NCBI RefSeq assembly: GCF_044377145.1
Contig: NZ_JBILJQ010000018.1
Span: forward strand, 10,318 to 74,317
Source: Aquimonas sp044377145
GTDB lineage: Bacteria; Pseudomonadota; Gammaproteobacteria; Xanthomonadales; Xanthomonadaceae
Length of the DNA: 64,000 bases
Direction of reading: 5' to 3'
Of this stretch, positions 25,804-35,242 are shown piece after piece; the first letter of the stretch is position 1, and each line of letters opens with the position of its first letter. The notes below the pieces were generated by a model that searched no databases, had not been told where the DNA came from, and saw only the letters and a program-made list of their open reading frames with translations. The translations under genes were made by a program, and so were the position numbers.

Positions 25804-25829
25804 CTTGAGTCTACCTTTTTTCGCCAACT

Positions 25830-26427
25830 GGCAATAGCGAGAACTGCAACACTATTGAGCGAAAGCCGCGCGTTTTCTTGATCGTCCGTATTGTCGGAAA
25901 GGAGTTTTTCGGCGCCACCTAGGGGCTATCCTGAAAACGCAATATGTCGGAAAACTGCGTGCCAGTGTGGTGAAATCTATCATGGAGTATTACAGAGATG
26001 GATCGGTGCGCGGCGCGACGTTTGGTCCAAGCGGAGGAGAGGTTGGTGGCTTCGGCCAATTTTCACCGACGGGTTTGCACGCCAGAATCCAGAGGCGACT
26101 CGGCTTGCGACACCGCCGAAGGCGCTAGATCGGCTCCTGTCGAACTCTGCGCCACAGCTGAGGTTTCCCGACGGCGCCCTCTGGCACTCGATAGAAACGA
26201 CCTGCTCGTTTTGCGGGCCTGGATCCGTTTTTCCGTTCCAACTCTGTCCTGATACACCCACAGGTGTCACCGGTGGCGGCACGCATGTTATCGAATCTGT
26301 CGACAACGGACTCTGAGTAGACACAGCCACTCGAATGATGGCCGTAGCGGGTCAAGAAGACATCCGGCGCCCACGTGTGAATGCGCGGTCTGAAGTGCTC
26401 CCACCTCACGCTAATGTGTTGGCCGAA
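25830..26427. other. About 600 bp without a convincing gene at the right edge of the Hachiman island
   Basis: Lower-GC DNA like the Hachiman genes. Short open frames on both strands (for example 25891-26316 on plus and 26125-26409 on minus) have no recognisable family and no good ribosome-binding site. The stretch may hold the hamAB promoter near 25805-25870 and relics of the element that brought the genes. No attachment-site repeat could be seen. Confidence 0.5.
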
Positions 26428-27843
26428 TTAAGAAGCTTCAGCGCGCGCGGGGGAGTGCGTCGCCGCAGGCAGACGCAGCTCCACCCGCAGCCCGCGGCCG
26501 TCGCGGCCGGCGCCCAGCTGCAGACGGCCGCCAGAAAGATCAGTGATGCGGGCGACGATGGCGAGGCCGAGGCCGCTGCCTTCGGCGCGGCTGCCGGGCA
26601 CCCGATAGAAGCTGTCGAGTACGCGCGCGCGTTCGGCCGGTTCGATGCCGGGGCCCTGGTCCTCGACCGCCAGCAGCACCTCGCTGCCTTCGGCCTGCAG
26701 CTCGATGCGCAGCTGCGCAGGCGTGCCGCCATGGCGGACCGCGTTGTCGACCAGGTTGCGCAGCAGGATGCCGAGCTGGGCGGTATCGGCATTGACGCGC
26801 AGATCGGGCGCAGCCACCAGTTCGACTGCGTCCTCGGCGAGCAGGCCGCTGTCGACCCACTCGGCCAGCAGCTGCTGCAGCAGGCGATCGAGATCGACCG
26901 GCTCAAGCGCGGGCGGCGGCGCGGCGGCGCCGAGCCGGCTCAGGGTCAGCAACTGTTCGACCGCGCGCTGCAGCCGGCCGAGCCCGCGCTCCGCCTGCGC
27001 CAGCGCGCGGCGGCGTGAGGCCTCGTCCTCGGCCGCGGCCAGGTTCGACAAATGCAGACGCAGGCCGGCGATCGGCGTGCGCAGCTCGTGCGCCGCCTCG
27101 TCGATGAAGCGGCGTTCGCGGCGCAGGGTTTCGTCGACGCGGCCGAGCAGGCCGTTGATCGCATCGACCAGGCCGTGGATCTCGGCCGGCACCCGATCGC
27201 GCTCGATCGGCGCCAGCGCATCACCGGCCTGCGCCGACACCGCACGGGCGATCCGTCGCAGTGAACGGCTGCCGGCGCGCACCACCAGCCAGATCAGCAG
27301 GGCCAGCAAGGGCAACTCCAGCAGCAGCGGCCACAGCATGCCGCGGGCGATCCGGCTGGCGATGTGGTGGCGCAATGCGATCGGTTCGGCGGCGAAATAG
27401 CGCAGGCCGTCGGCGGCATGCAGGCAGAAGGTCCGCCACTCCGCGCCGTCGATCAGCACCGCGCCGAAGCCCTCGCCGACCGCATCTGACGACAGCACGG
27501 GGGCGTTCTTCGAGCGCAGCAGCAGGGAATCTTCGCGCCAGACCAGGAACACCAGCTGGCGCTCGTAGGCGTGGCCGCGCGCACCGGCCGGCGCCGCGCC
27601 CAGTTCGCGCATCTCGCCGTCCCAGACCGGCACGCTGCGCGCTGCGGCGCTGGCATCGGGCGTGGCCGGCAGCAGGCCGCCGACCAGCACCTGCAGGCTG
27701 CGCGCGGAATGCGCCAGCTGCGCATCGAGCAACTCGTCGGCTTCGGTGCGGGCCGCCTGCCAGCTTGCCCAGGCGCTGAGCGCGCCGGTGGCCAGGGTGA
27801 CCAGCAGCAGGCCGATCAGCAGGGGTCGCGACAGGCTTCTCAT
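26428..27843 (-). CDS. Sensor histidine kinase (QseC/CzcS type)
   Basis: 471 aa. Two membrane helices (LIGLLLVTLATGALSAWA near residues 9-26, and LLLELPLLALLIWLVVRA near 173-190) bracket a periplasmic sensor of about 145 residues. A HAMP-like linker, the phospho-acceptor H252 in DEAAHELRTPIAGL, the N box (NLVDNAVRHG), and the G boxes (DQGPGI, GSGLGLAIV) follow. Its start overlaps the regulator stop (ATGA), so both are made together. The system is divergent from the czc-type efflux genes. I infer that it senses periplasmic divalent metal and activates them, as CzcRS and CopRS do; direct evidence is absent. Confidence 0.9.
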   Translation of the reverse strand: MRSLSRPLLIGLLLVTLATGALSAWASWQAARTEADELLDAQLAHSARSLQVLVGGLLPATPDASAAARSVPVWDGEMRELGAAPAGARGHAYERQLVFLVWREDSLLLRSKNAPVLSSDAVGEGFGAVLIDGAEWRTFCLHAADGLRYFAAEPIALRHHIASRIARGMLWPLLLELPLLALLIWLVVRAGSRSLRRIARAVSAQAGDALAPIERDRVPAEIHGLVDAINGLLGRVDETLRRERRFIDEAAHELRTPIAGLRLHLSNLAAAEDEASRRRALAQAERGLGRLQRAVEQLLTLSRLGAAAPPPALEPVDLDRLLQQLLAEWVDSGLLAEDAVELVAAPDLRVNADTAQLGILLRNLVDNAVRHGGTPAQLRIELQAEGSEVLLAVEDQGPGIEPAERARVLDSFYRVPGSRAEGSGLGLAIVARITDLSGGRLQLGAGRDGRGLRVELRLPAATHSPARAEAS

Positions 27844-28502
27844 GGCGCGGCCTGCAGCCGATAGCCGACTCCGCGCACGGTGCCGATCCGCTCCGCACCC
27901 AGCTTGCGGCGCAGATGGTGGATGTGGACATCGAGCATGTTGCTGCTGACGTCGTCATCCCAGCCGTACAGCCGCTGCTGCAGCAGATCGCGCGAGACCA
28001 CCCTGCCCGCGGCCTCGACCAGGCTCAGCAGCAGGGCGAACTCGCGCCGCGGCAGCTCCACCAGCTGCCCGTCCAGATGCGCCTCGAAGCGGACCGGGTC
28101 GAGCTCGATGCCGGCGAAGCCCAGCTGCATCCGCGGCGAGTGCTCGCGCCGACGCAGCAGGGCGCGCAGCCGCGCCAGCAGTTCGGCCGGGTCGAACGGC
28201 TTGCCGAGGAAATCATCGGCGCCGGCATCCAGTGCCTCGACCCGATCGCGGACTTCATCGCGTGCGGTCAGGACCAGCACCGGCACGGCGACGCCGGCAG
28301 CGCGCGCCTCGCGCAGCACGCGCAGGCCGTCCAGCCGCGGCAGGCCGAGATCGAGCACGGCCAGGTCGAAGCCACCGTCGCGCAGAGCGGCCAGCGCGCT
28401 GATGCCGTCCTGCAGCCAGTCGACGGTGTAGCCGGCGCGACGCAGGGCCTCCTGGAGTCCTTCGCCGAGCAGGGCGTCGTCTTCGATCAGCAGCAGGCGC
28501 AT
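27840..28502 (-). CDS. OmpR/QseB-family response regulator
   Basis: 220 aa. Receiver domain with acidic pocket IEDD (residues 6-9), phospho-acceptor D51 (AVLDLGLPRLDG), T/S site (LVLTARD) and K in GADDFLGKPFD. The C-terminal winged helix contains VELPRREFALLLSLVEAAGRVVSRDLLQQRLYGW and the wing LDVHIHHLRRKLGAERIGTVRGVGYRL. It is transcribed divergently from the small His-rich gene; the 104-bp gap 28503-28606 must hold both promoters and probably its own binding sites. Partner of the kinase downstream. Confidence 0.93.
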   Translation of the reverse strand: MRLLLIEDDALLGEGLQEALRRAGYTVDWLQDGISALAALRDGGFDLAVLDLGLPRLDGLRVLREARAAGVAVPVLVLTARDEVRDRVEALDAGADDFLGKPFDPAELLARLRALLRRREHSPRMQLGFAGIELDPVRFEAHLDGQLVELPRREFALLLSLVEAAGRVVSRDLLQQRLYGWDDDVSSNMLDVHIHHLRRKLGAERIGTVRGVGYRLQAAP

Positions 28503-28606
28503 GGGCGCTCCGACGGTGGCAGGGCGATGAGTCTACGGCCTTCGAAATGGTCCGCAGCACGCATGCAATTGTGTAGCCCCGGCCGCAGCGGCTAAGGTCC
28601 GCGGCC

Positions 28607-29095
28607 ATGTCGCGTCCTTCCGCCCGCTTGCCCGCATCCCTACGCCTGCTCTGGCTGGCGCTGGCGTTGCTGGTGTTGGTGCTGCAGCCGGCGCTGTCGA
28701 TGGCGGCACAGGCGCACGAGACCCTGCACTGGCTGCAGGGCAGCGGTCTGAGCGACCCGGCGCATCACCCGCACGGCGGCCACGGCGCTACGCATGGCCA
28801 TGCGGCGACGCCGGCGCTGAGCGTTGCAGGTCCCTCAGAGATTCAGCCCGCAGACGTGCACGACACGGCACCCGAACTCGCGGCCGAAGCCGTCCCCGGT
28901 GCTGAATCCGAATCCGAATCCGCCTTCAGCCGCCTGCTGCACGCCAGCCCCTGCTGCGTGCACTCGGCCACCGTGCCCAGCATCGAGCTGCTGCCGCTGA
29001 GCCTCGCGCCAGTCGCGCAGCCGCTCGCCGAAGGTGCGCGGCTGCGCGCCGACACCGCCCTGCCGCGCGCACTGCGTCCGCCGATCACCGGATAG
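28607..29095 (+). CDS. Small exported His-rich protein heading the metal-efflux cluster
   Basis: 162 aa. A long hydrophobic signal segment (LLWLALALLVLVLQPALSMAA) is followed by a His-rich region (HHPHGGHGATHGH) and, later, SPCCVHSA, both suited to metal binding. No enzyme motif. In position and composition it resembles CopL-like metal-regulatory or metal-buffering proteins of Xanthomonas, but I do not see a clear family match. It lies between the two-component promoter and the TolC-like gene and is probably co-transcribed with the pump. The following 230 bp (29096-29325) hold no further gene. Confidence 0.65.
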   Translation: MSRPSARLPASLRLLWLALALLVLVLQPALSMAAQAHETLHWLQGSGLSDPAHHPHGGHGATHGHAATPALSVAGPSEIQPADVHDTAPELAAEAVPGAESESESAFSRLLHASPCCVHSATVPSIELLPLSLAPVAQPLAEGARLRADTALPRALRPPITG

Positions 29096-29325
29096 GTGCT
29101 GCAGCCCCGGCGCTGAGAGCATGTGAAAAAACCATCCGCCTACTGCGGCCGCCGCCGGACGCCCGTGGCGGCAGCGCGCTACGCGAATTCTGCGGTCATT
29201 TGGCCCGCCAAACTCCCTTGAATTCACCTACCGCGCTTTGCCACGAACGCCCAGCGACGCCCTCGCTACGGCGTCTGGATTTTTCGCACGCTCTGAGCCG
29301 GTCTTTCCCTTTCCGGAGCCTTCCC

Positions 29326-30612
29326 ATGAACCTGCTGCGCGCGGCGCTCGCCGCTGCGGCCCTTGTGCTGGGCGCGCATGCGCCGATCACTTCGGCTGCG
29401 CCCCTGTCCTTGAACGACGCGTTCGCACGCGTCATCGACCACCACCCCGAGCTGCAGCGGCTGCAGTTCGCACTTGATACGCAAGCGGCCGAGGCCGAAC
29501 GCGCGGCGCAGAGGCCCGCGCTGCGCCTCGGCGCCAGCGTTGAGAACGCGCTCGGCAGCGGTGCGGCCCATGGCCTCGACGGCGCGGAGTTGAGCCTGTC
29601 GCTGGCGTCATTGTTCGAGCGCGGCGGCAAACGCGCGGCGCGCATTGAGTTCGTCGAGCTGCAGCGCAGCGGCATCGATTGGCAGCGGCAGGCGCTGCAG
29701 CTCGACCTGCTGGCCGAGGTGGTGCGGCGCTACCTCGATGCAGTCGCCGCGAGCGAGCAGCAGGCCTTGGCGCAGGAAGATCTACGCCAGCGCGAGGCGG
29801 TGGAGAAGGCGATCGAACAGCGCGTGCGCGCCGGCAGCACCCCGCAGTCGGCGCAGCGGGTGGCCGAGGCCGCACGCATTCGCGCCGAAGGCGCGGTCGC
29901 CGCGGCGATACGTCAGCAGCAGCGCGCGCTGCGCAGCTTGAGCGCGCTGTGGGGCGCCGCGCTGGAGCCGATCGAGCTGGCCACACGTGACCTGTCCGTG
30001 CTGCCGCCGGTGCCGGACCTCGCCAGCCTGCAGACCCTGCTGCAGCGCAGCCCGGCGCTGCGCCGTTTCGCCGACGAGGCGCGCCTGCGCGAGGCGCGCC
30101 TGCAGCTGGCGCGCAGCAGTGGCGTGGCCGACGTGGAATGGCAGTTCGGCCTGCGCCGGCTGCAGGCCGAGCGCGACTGGGGCCTGATCGGCAGCGTCAG
30201 CATCCCGTTCGGCAGCGCCGGCCGCGCGGCGCCATCAATCCGCGGCGCCGAATCCGAGCTGGCAGCGCTGGCGCTCGAACGCGAGACCACCGCGCGCGGG
30301 CTGGAATCGACCCTGGTCGAGGTCTGGAGCGCGCTCGATGCCGCGGTGGACGCCGCCGATCGGATCGAACGCGACCTGCTGCCCGCGCTGGCCCAGGCCG
30401 AACAGGCGGTCGAGCGCGCCTATCGCGCCGGTGCGGTCGGTCATCTCGACTGGCTGCAGATCCAGGCAGAACAGCTCGACGCGCGGCAGCAGCGCTTGCA
30501 GCAGCGTCTGGCCGCCCACCGTGCCCTGATCGAACTGCAGCGGCTGACCGGTGAGGCCTTGCTGGATCCAGCGCTGGCGCTCGCGACGACCGAAGTGGAG
30601 ACCACCCCATGA
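29326..30612 (+). CDS. czcC: TolC-family outer membrane channel (CzcC-like)
   Basis: 428 aa from ATG 29326, preceded by GGAG; a longer frame upstream lacks support. Signal peptide AALAAAALVLGAHAPITSA. The outer-membrane efflux repeats are seen as long alpha-helical coiled stretches (HPELQRLQFALDTQAAEAERAAQRPALRL; later AEQAVERAYRAGAVGHLDWLQIQAEQLDARQQRL). It forms the outer-membrane exit duct of the tripartite pump encoded by this gene and the two that follow. Its stop overlaps the next start by 4 bp (ATGA at 30609-30612). Confidence 0.87.
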   Translation: MNLLRAALAAAALVLGAHAPITSAAPLSLNDAFARVIDHHPELQRLQFALDTQAAEAERAAQRPALRLGASVENALGSGAAHGLDGAELSLSLASLFERGGKRAARIEFVELQRSGIDWQRQALQLDLLAEVVRRYLDAVAASEQQALAQEDLRQREAVEKAIEQRVRAGSTPQSAQRVAEAARIRAEGAVAAAIRQQQRALRSLSALWGAALEPIELATRDLSVLPPVPDLASLQTLLQRSPALRRFADEARLREARLQLARSSGVADVEWQFGLRRLQAERDWGLIGSVSIPFGSAGRAAPSIRGAESELAALALERETTARGLESTLVEVWSALDAAVDAADRIERDLLPALAQAEQAVERAYRAGAVGHLDWLQIQAEQLDARQQRLQQRLAAHRALIELQRLTGEALLDPALALATTEVETTP

Positions 30613-31949
30613 GCACACTCGATCTCGTCCGTCGCAGCCTGTTGATGACGGCCCTGCTGACCCTCGGCGCCTGCGGCGGCGACCACCCGGCCGATGCGCC
30701 GGCTGCTGCGCACGGCGACCACGCTGAGCATGCCGAACACGATGAAATCGAGGGCAATGCCCATGCCCACGACGATGACGATGACCACGGCGACAGCCAC
30801 GACCACGCCGAGCCCGCCACCGGGCAAGGGCCGCACGGCGGTCGCCTGCTGCGCGACGGCGCGCTCAGCGTCGAGCTGCTGATCTTCGAGCGCGGCGTCG
30901 CGCCGGAGTTTCGCGCCTGGCTGTACCGCGACGGCGAGCCGCTGGCGCCGGCTGCGGGCCAGCTGCAGGTCACCCTGAGCCGGCTCGGCGGCGCGGTCGA
31001 TGTGCACACGTTTGTTGTGCAGGCTGACTATCTGCGCAGCGGCCTGGAGGTGTACGAGCCGCACTCGTTTGACGTGCAGGTGCAGGCCGATTTCGGCGCG
31101 GGTGCACGCGCGCAGTGGCAGTACGCAAGCCACGAGGGTCGCACCCGCATCGATGCGGCAGTCGCCGACCAGGCCGGCATCCGGGTCGCTGCCGCCGGCC
31201 CGGGCCTGATCCGCGACCAGCGCGAAGTACAGGGACTACTGACCGTGATCGAGGGCCGTCATGCGCGGGTGTCGGCGCGCTTTGCCGGGCCGATCCGCAG
31301 CGTCGAGGTCGGGGTGGGCGATCGCGTCAGCGCCGGCCAGCGTCTTGCTACGGTCGAGAGCAATGTCAGCCTGTCGAACTATCCGCTCACCGCGCCCTTG
31401 GCCGGCACCGTGCTGATGCGCAGCGCCAGCGTCGGCGAGATCGCCGCCGAGGCACCGCTGTTCGAGATCGCCGATCTGTCAGTGCTGTGGGTCGACCTGC
31501 ATCTGTTCGGCGCCGATGCCCAGCGCATCCGGCCGGGGCTGTCGGTGCGCGTCTCACGGCTGGCCGATGGGGTCGAGATCGAGACCACGCTGGAGCGGGT
31601 GCTGCCGCTGACCGCTACCGCCAGCCAGAGCACGGTGGCGCGCGCTCGCATAGAGAACCCGGATGGCCAGTGGCGGCCGGGCTCGGCGGTGCGGGCGCAG
31701 GTGACGGTGGAGGAGACCGAAGTCGCGCTGCGAGTGCCGCTGTCTGCCCTGCAGCGCTTTCGCGATTTCGATGTGGTGTTCATCCGCGTCGGCGACGAAT
31801 ACGAGATCCGCCCGCTCGAACTCGGCCGCCGCGACGGCCAGCAGGTCGAGGTGCTGGCCGGATTGAACCCGGGCGATGCGGTGGTGATCGAGCAGAGCTA
31901 TCTGGTCAAGGCCGATATCGAAAAGTCGGGAGCCTCACATGACCACTGA
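30609..31949 (+). CDS. czcB: RND efflux periplasmic adaptor lipoprotein (CzcB-like)
   Basis: 446 aa. A lipobox LGAC near residue 21 predicts anchoring in the inner membrane. The next 50 residues are extremely rich in His and Asp (HGDHAEHAEHDE, HAHDDDDDHGDSHDH), a probable metal-collecting tail, and the very C-terminus is again SHDH. The adaptor body has the hairpin and lipoyl-like motifs VSARFAGPIRSVEVGVGDRVSAGQRLATVES and PLTAPLAGTVLMRSASVGE, then a beta-barrel domain. The His-rich N-terminus supports heavy-metal rather than drug transport. Coupled to the channel gene; 26 bp separate it from the pump gene. Confidence 0.9.
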   Translation: MSTLDLVRRSLLMTALLTLGACGGDHPADAPAAAHGDHAEHAEHDEIEGNAHAHDDDDDHGDSHDHAEPATGQGPHGGRLLRDGALSVELLIFERGVAPEFRAWLYRDGEPLAPAAGQLQVTLSRLGGAVDVHTFVVQADYLRSGLEVYEPHSFDVQVQADFGAGARAQWQYASHEGRTRIDAAVADQAGIRVAAAGPGLIRDQREVQGLLTVIEGRHARVSARFAGPIRSVEVGVGDRVSAGQRLATVESNVSLSNYPLTAPLAGTVLMRSASVGEIAAEAPLFEIADLSVLWVDLHLFGADAQRIRPGLSVRVSRLADGVEIETTLERVLPLTATASQSTVARARIENPDGQWRPGSAVRAQVTVEETEVALRVPLSALQRFRDFDVVFIRVGDEYEIRPLELGRRDGQQVEVLAGLNPGDAVVIEQSYLVKADIEKSGASHDH

Positions 31950-31975
31950 CGCCTGCCACCGGCGGAGGCGCGACC

Positions 31976-34900
31976 ATGCTTGAGCGCCTGATCCGCTTTG
32001 CCATCGCCCAGCGCGGTTTGATGCTGGTGCTCACGCTCGGCTTCGCCGCACTCGGTGTCTGGAGCTACCAGCGCCTGCCGATCGACGCCACGCCCGATAT
32101 CACCAATGTGCAGGTCCAGATCAATACCGAGGCGCCGGGCTATTCGCCGCTGGAGGTCGAACAGCGGGTGACCTTCGCGATCGAGACGACCCTGGCCGGG
32201 CTGCCGCGGCTGGCCTACACGCGCTCGCTGTCGCGCTACGGGCTGTCGCAGGTGACCGTGGTGTTCAAGGACGGCACCGATCTCTACTTCGCCCGCCAGC
32301 AGGTCGCCGAGCGCCTGCAGCAGACGCGCTCGCAGCTGCCGGCGGGGCTGGAGCCGGAGATGGGGCCGATCGCCACCGGCCTCGGCGAGATCTTCATGTA
32401 CACGGTCGAGGCCGAGCCCGGCGCGCGCCGGCCCGATGGCACCGCGTGGACCGCCACCGATCTGCGCACCCTGCAGGACTGGGTGGTGCGGCCGCAGCTG
32501 CGCGGCGTGCCCGGCGTCACCGAGGTCAACACCATCGGCGGCTTCGCCCGCCAGATTCACGTCACCCCGGATCCGGCCAAGCTCGTCGCCTATGGCTTCA
32601 GCCTGCAGGACGTGGTCGCCGCGCTGGCGCGCAACAACCGCAATGCAGGCGCCGGCTACATCGAGCGCAGCGGCCAGCAGTATCTGGTGCGGGTGCCCGG
32701 GCAGGCGGCCGATCTGGCCGCACTGTCGGCGATCGTGCTGGACCGCCGCGACGGCGTGCCGATCCGGATCGGCGATGTCGCCGAGGTCGGCGAAGGCCCC
32801 GAGCTGCGCACCGGTGCGGCCACCCAGAACGGTGAAGAGGTTGTGCTAGGCACCGTGTTCATGCTGGTCGGCGAGAACAGCCGCGCGGTCGCCCGCGCCA
32901 GCGCGGCGCGCTTGGCCGAGGTGCAGGCCAGCCTGCCGGCAGGCGTGCGGGTGAACGCGGTGTACGACCGCACCGTGCTGGTGGATCGCACCATCGCGAC
33001 GGTGCGCAACAATCTGGTCGAAGGCGCGCTGCTGGTGATCGCGGTGCTGTTCCTGCTGCTGGGCAATCTGCGCGCGGCCCTGATCACCGCGGCGGTGATC
33101 CCGCTGGCGATGCTGATGACCCTCACCGGCATGCTGCGCGGCGGCGTCTCCGGCAATCTGATGAGCCTGGGCGCGCTCGATTTCGGCCTGATCGTCGACG
33201 GCGCGGTGATCATCATCGAGAACTGTCTGCGCCGGTTCGGCGAACGCCAGCAGTCCTTGGGTCGGGTGCTGACCCGCGACGAGCGTTTCGAGCTCACCGC
33301 CAGCGCCAGCGCCGAGGTGATCCGGCCCAGCCTGTTCGGAGTGGCGATCATCGCCGCGGTATATCTGCCGGTGTTCGCGCTCAGCGGCATCGAAGGCAAG
33401 ATGTTCCACCCCATGGCATTCACCGTGGTGCTGGCGCTGACGGCGGCGATGCTGCTGTCGCTGACCTTCGTGCCGGCGGCGATCGCGCAGTTCATGGGCG
33501 GCAGGGTGGCCGAGCACGACAACCGCGTACTGCGCGCGGCTCGCCGCGGCTACGCGCCACTGTTGGGCCTGGCCCTGCGCGCACGGCTGCCGGTGCTGGC
33601 CGGCGCAGCAGCGCTGGTCGTGGCCAGCGGCGTGCTGGCCAGCCGCATGGGCAGCGAGTTCATCCCCAGCCTGGACGAAGGCGATATCGCCCTGCATGCG
33701 CTGCGCATCCCCGGCACCAGCCTGAGCCAGGCGGTGCAGATGCAGGCCCTGCTGGAGACCCGCATCCAGGCCGTGCCCGAGGTGCTGCGGGTGTTCGGCA
33801 AGCTCGGCACCGCCGAGGTCGCCACCGACCCGATGCCGCCCTCGGTGGCCGACACCTTCGTCATGCTCAAGCCGCGTGCCGACTGGCCCGATCCGCGCAA
33901 GCCGCGGGCCCAGCTGGTGGCCGAGATCGAGGCCGCGGTGAGCGTACTGCCGGGTAACAACTACGAGTTCACCCAGCCGATCCAGATGCGCATGAACGAG
34001 CTGATCTCCGGCGTGCGCGCTGACGTGGCGATCAAGATCCACGGCGATGACCTCGACACTCTGGCGGCGCTGGGCGAACAGATCCAGCGCGTCGCCGCCG
34101 GCATTGAGGGCGCCGCCGATGTGAATCTGGAGCAGACCACCGGCCTGCCCCTGCTCAGCATCACGCCCGACCCCGCCGGACTGGTGCGGCACGGCCTGAA
34201 TGCCGATGCGGTGCAGGACGCGGTCCAGATCGCGGTCGGCGGCGGCCATGCCGGCCAGCTGTTCGAGGGCGATCGTCGTTTCGACATCGTGGTGCGCCTG
34301 CCCGAAGCCCTGCGCAGCGATCCGGCGCGGCTGGCCGATCTACCGATTCCGCTGCCGCACGCCGATGCCAATGCCGATGAGGTCTCACACCTCGCCAACT
34401 GGGCCAGCGGGGGGCCGGGCGTGGTGCCGCTGCGCGAGGTCGCGCGGATCGAGATCTCCGAAGGGCCGAACCAGATCAACCGCGAGAACGGCAAGCGCCG
34501 GGTGGTGGTGACCGCCAATGTGCGCGGGCGCGATCTCGGCCGCTTTGTCGCCGAGCTGCAGCAACGCATCGCGAGCGAAGTCGCGGTGCCGCCCGGCTAC
34601 TGGGTCAGCTACGGCGGTAGCTTCGAGCAGTTGATCACCGCCAGCGAACGGCTGGCCTGGGTGGTGCCGGCGACCCTGCTGCTGATCTTCGGCCTGCTCT
34701 ATCTCGCCTTTGGCAGCGGCCGTGACGCGCTGGTGATCTTCAGCGGCGTGCCGCTGGCGCTGACCGGCGGCGTGTTGGCGCTGTGGCTGCGCGAGCTGCC
34801 GCTGTCGATCTCGGCGGGGGTCGGCTTTATCGCCCTGTCGGGCGTGGCGGTGTTGAACGGCGTGGTGTTGATCCACTGCATCCGCGGCCTGCGCGAGCGC

Positions 34901-35149
34901 GGTCTGGCCCTGCAGGCCGCGATTCGCGAGGGCGCCGAAAGCCGGCTGCGGCCGGTGCTGACGACTGCCCTGGTGGCCTCGCTCGGCTTTCTGCCGATGG
35001 CCTTCAACGTCGGTGCCGGCGCCGAGGTGCAGCGGCCGTTGGCGACCGTGGTGGTCGGCGGAGTGATCTCCTCGACCCTGTTGACCCTGCTGGTGCTGCC
35101 GGTGCTCTATGGCTGGGTGTGGCGGCGCAGCGCACGTTGGCAAGGGTGA
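31976..35149 (+). CDS. czcA: Heavy-metal RND efflux pump (CzcA-like)
   Basis: 1057 aa, the usual length. The inner-membrane proton/metal antiporter starts MLERLIRFAIAQRGLML and has RND repeats with 12 transmembrane helices. TM4 reads LDFGLIVDGAVIIIEN, placing D402, D408 and E415 exactly where the residues essential for proton-driven cation transport lie in CzcA of Cupriavidus metallidurans. The DFG...D...E pattern is that of the Co/Zn/Cd group and not of CusA (Cu/Ag). Completes a CzcCBA system; the exact metal cannot be told from sequence. Followed by 93 bp without a gene. Confidence 0.94.
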   Translation: MLERLIRFAIAQRGLMLVLTLGFAALGVWSYQRLPIDATPDITNVQVQINTEAPGYSPLEVEQRVTFAIETTLAGLPRLAYTRSLSRYGLSQVTVVFKDGTDLYFARQQVAERLQQTRSQLPAGLEPEMGPIATGLGEIFMYTVEAEPGARRPDGTAWTATDLRTLQDWVVRPQLRGVPGVTEVNTIGGFARQIHVTPDPAKLVAYGFSLQDVVAALARNNRNAGAGYIERSGQQYLVRVPGQAADLAALSAIVLDRRDGVPIRIGDVAEVGEGPELRTGAATQNGEEVVLGTVFMLVGENSRAVARASAARLAEVQASLPAGVRVNAVYDRTVLVDRTIATVRNNLVEGALLVIAVLFLLLGNLRAALITAAVIPLAMLMTLTGMLRGGVSGNLMSLGALDFGLIVDGAVIIIENCLRRFGERQQSLGRVLTRDERFELTASASAEVIRPSLFGVAIIAAVYLPVFALSGIEGKMFHPMAFTVVLALTAAMLLSLTFVPAAIAQFMGGRVAEHDNRVLRAARRGYAPLLGLALRARLPVLAGAAALVVASGVLASRMGSEFIPSLDEGDIALHALRIPGTSLSQAVQMQALLETRIQAVPEVLRVFGKLGTAEVATDPMPPSVADTFVMLKPRADWPDPRKPRAQLVAEIEAAVSVLPGNNYEFTQPIQMRMNELISGVRADVAIKIHGDDLDTLAALGEQIQRVAAGIEGAADVNLEQTTGLPLLSITPDPAGLVRHGLNADAVQDAVQIAVGGGHAGQLFEGDRRFDIVVRLPEALRSDPARLADLPIPLPHADANADEVSHLANWASGGPGVVPLREVARIEISEGPNQINRENGKRRVVVTANVRGRDLGRFVAELQQRIASEVAVPPGYWVSYGGSFEQLITASERLAWVVPATLLLIFGLLYLAFGSGRDALVIFSGVPLALTGGVLALWLRELPLSISAGVGFIALSGVAVLNGVVLIHCIRGLRERGLALQAAIREGAESRLRPVLTTALVASLGFLPMAFNVGAGAEVQRPLATVVVGGVISSTLLTLLVLPVLYGWVWRRSARWQG

Positions 35150-35242
35150 TGGCGCGGCCTGGCCCCGCGCTGTCGCCGTTCGGCACCGTCGTCATCGCGC
35201 GTGCGGGCTACCATCCGCCCTTCCCTGCACTGCGAGCTGCCG

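Noticed and set aside
25891..26316. 141-codon plus ORF beside hamA
   Set aside because: No ribosome-binding site, no family, and several other frames are open across the same stretch.
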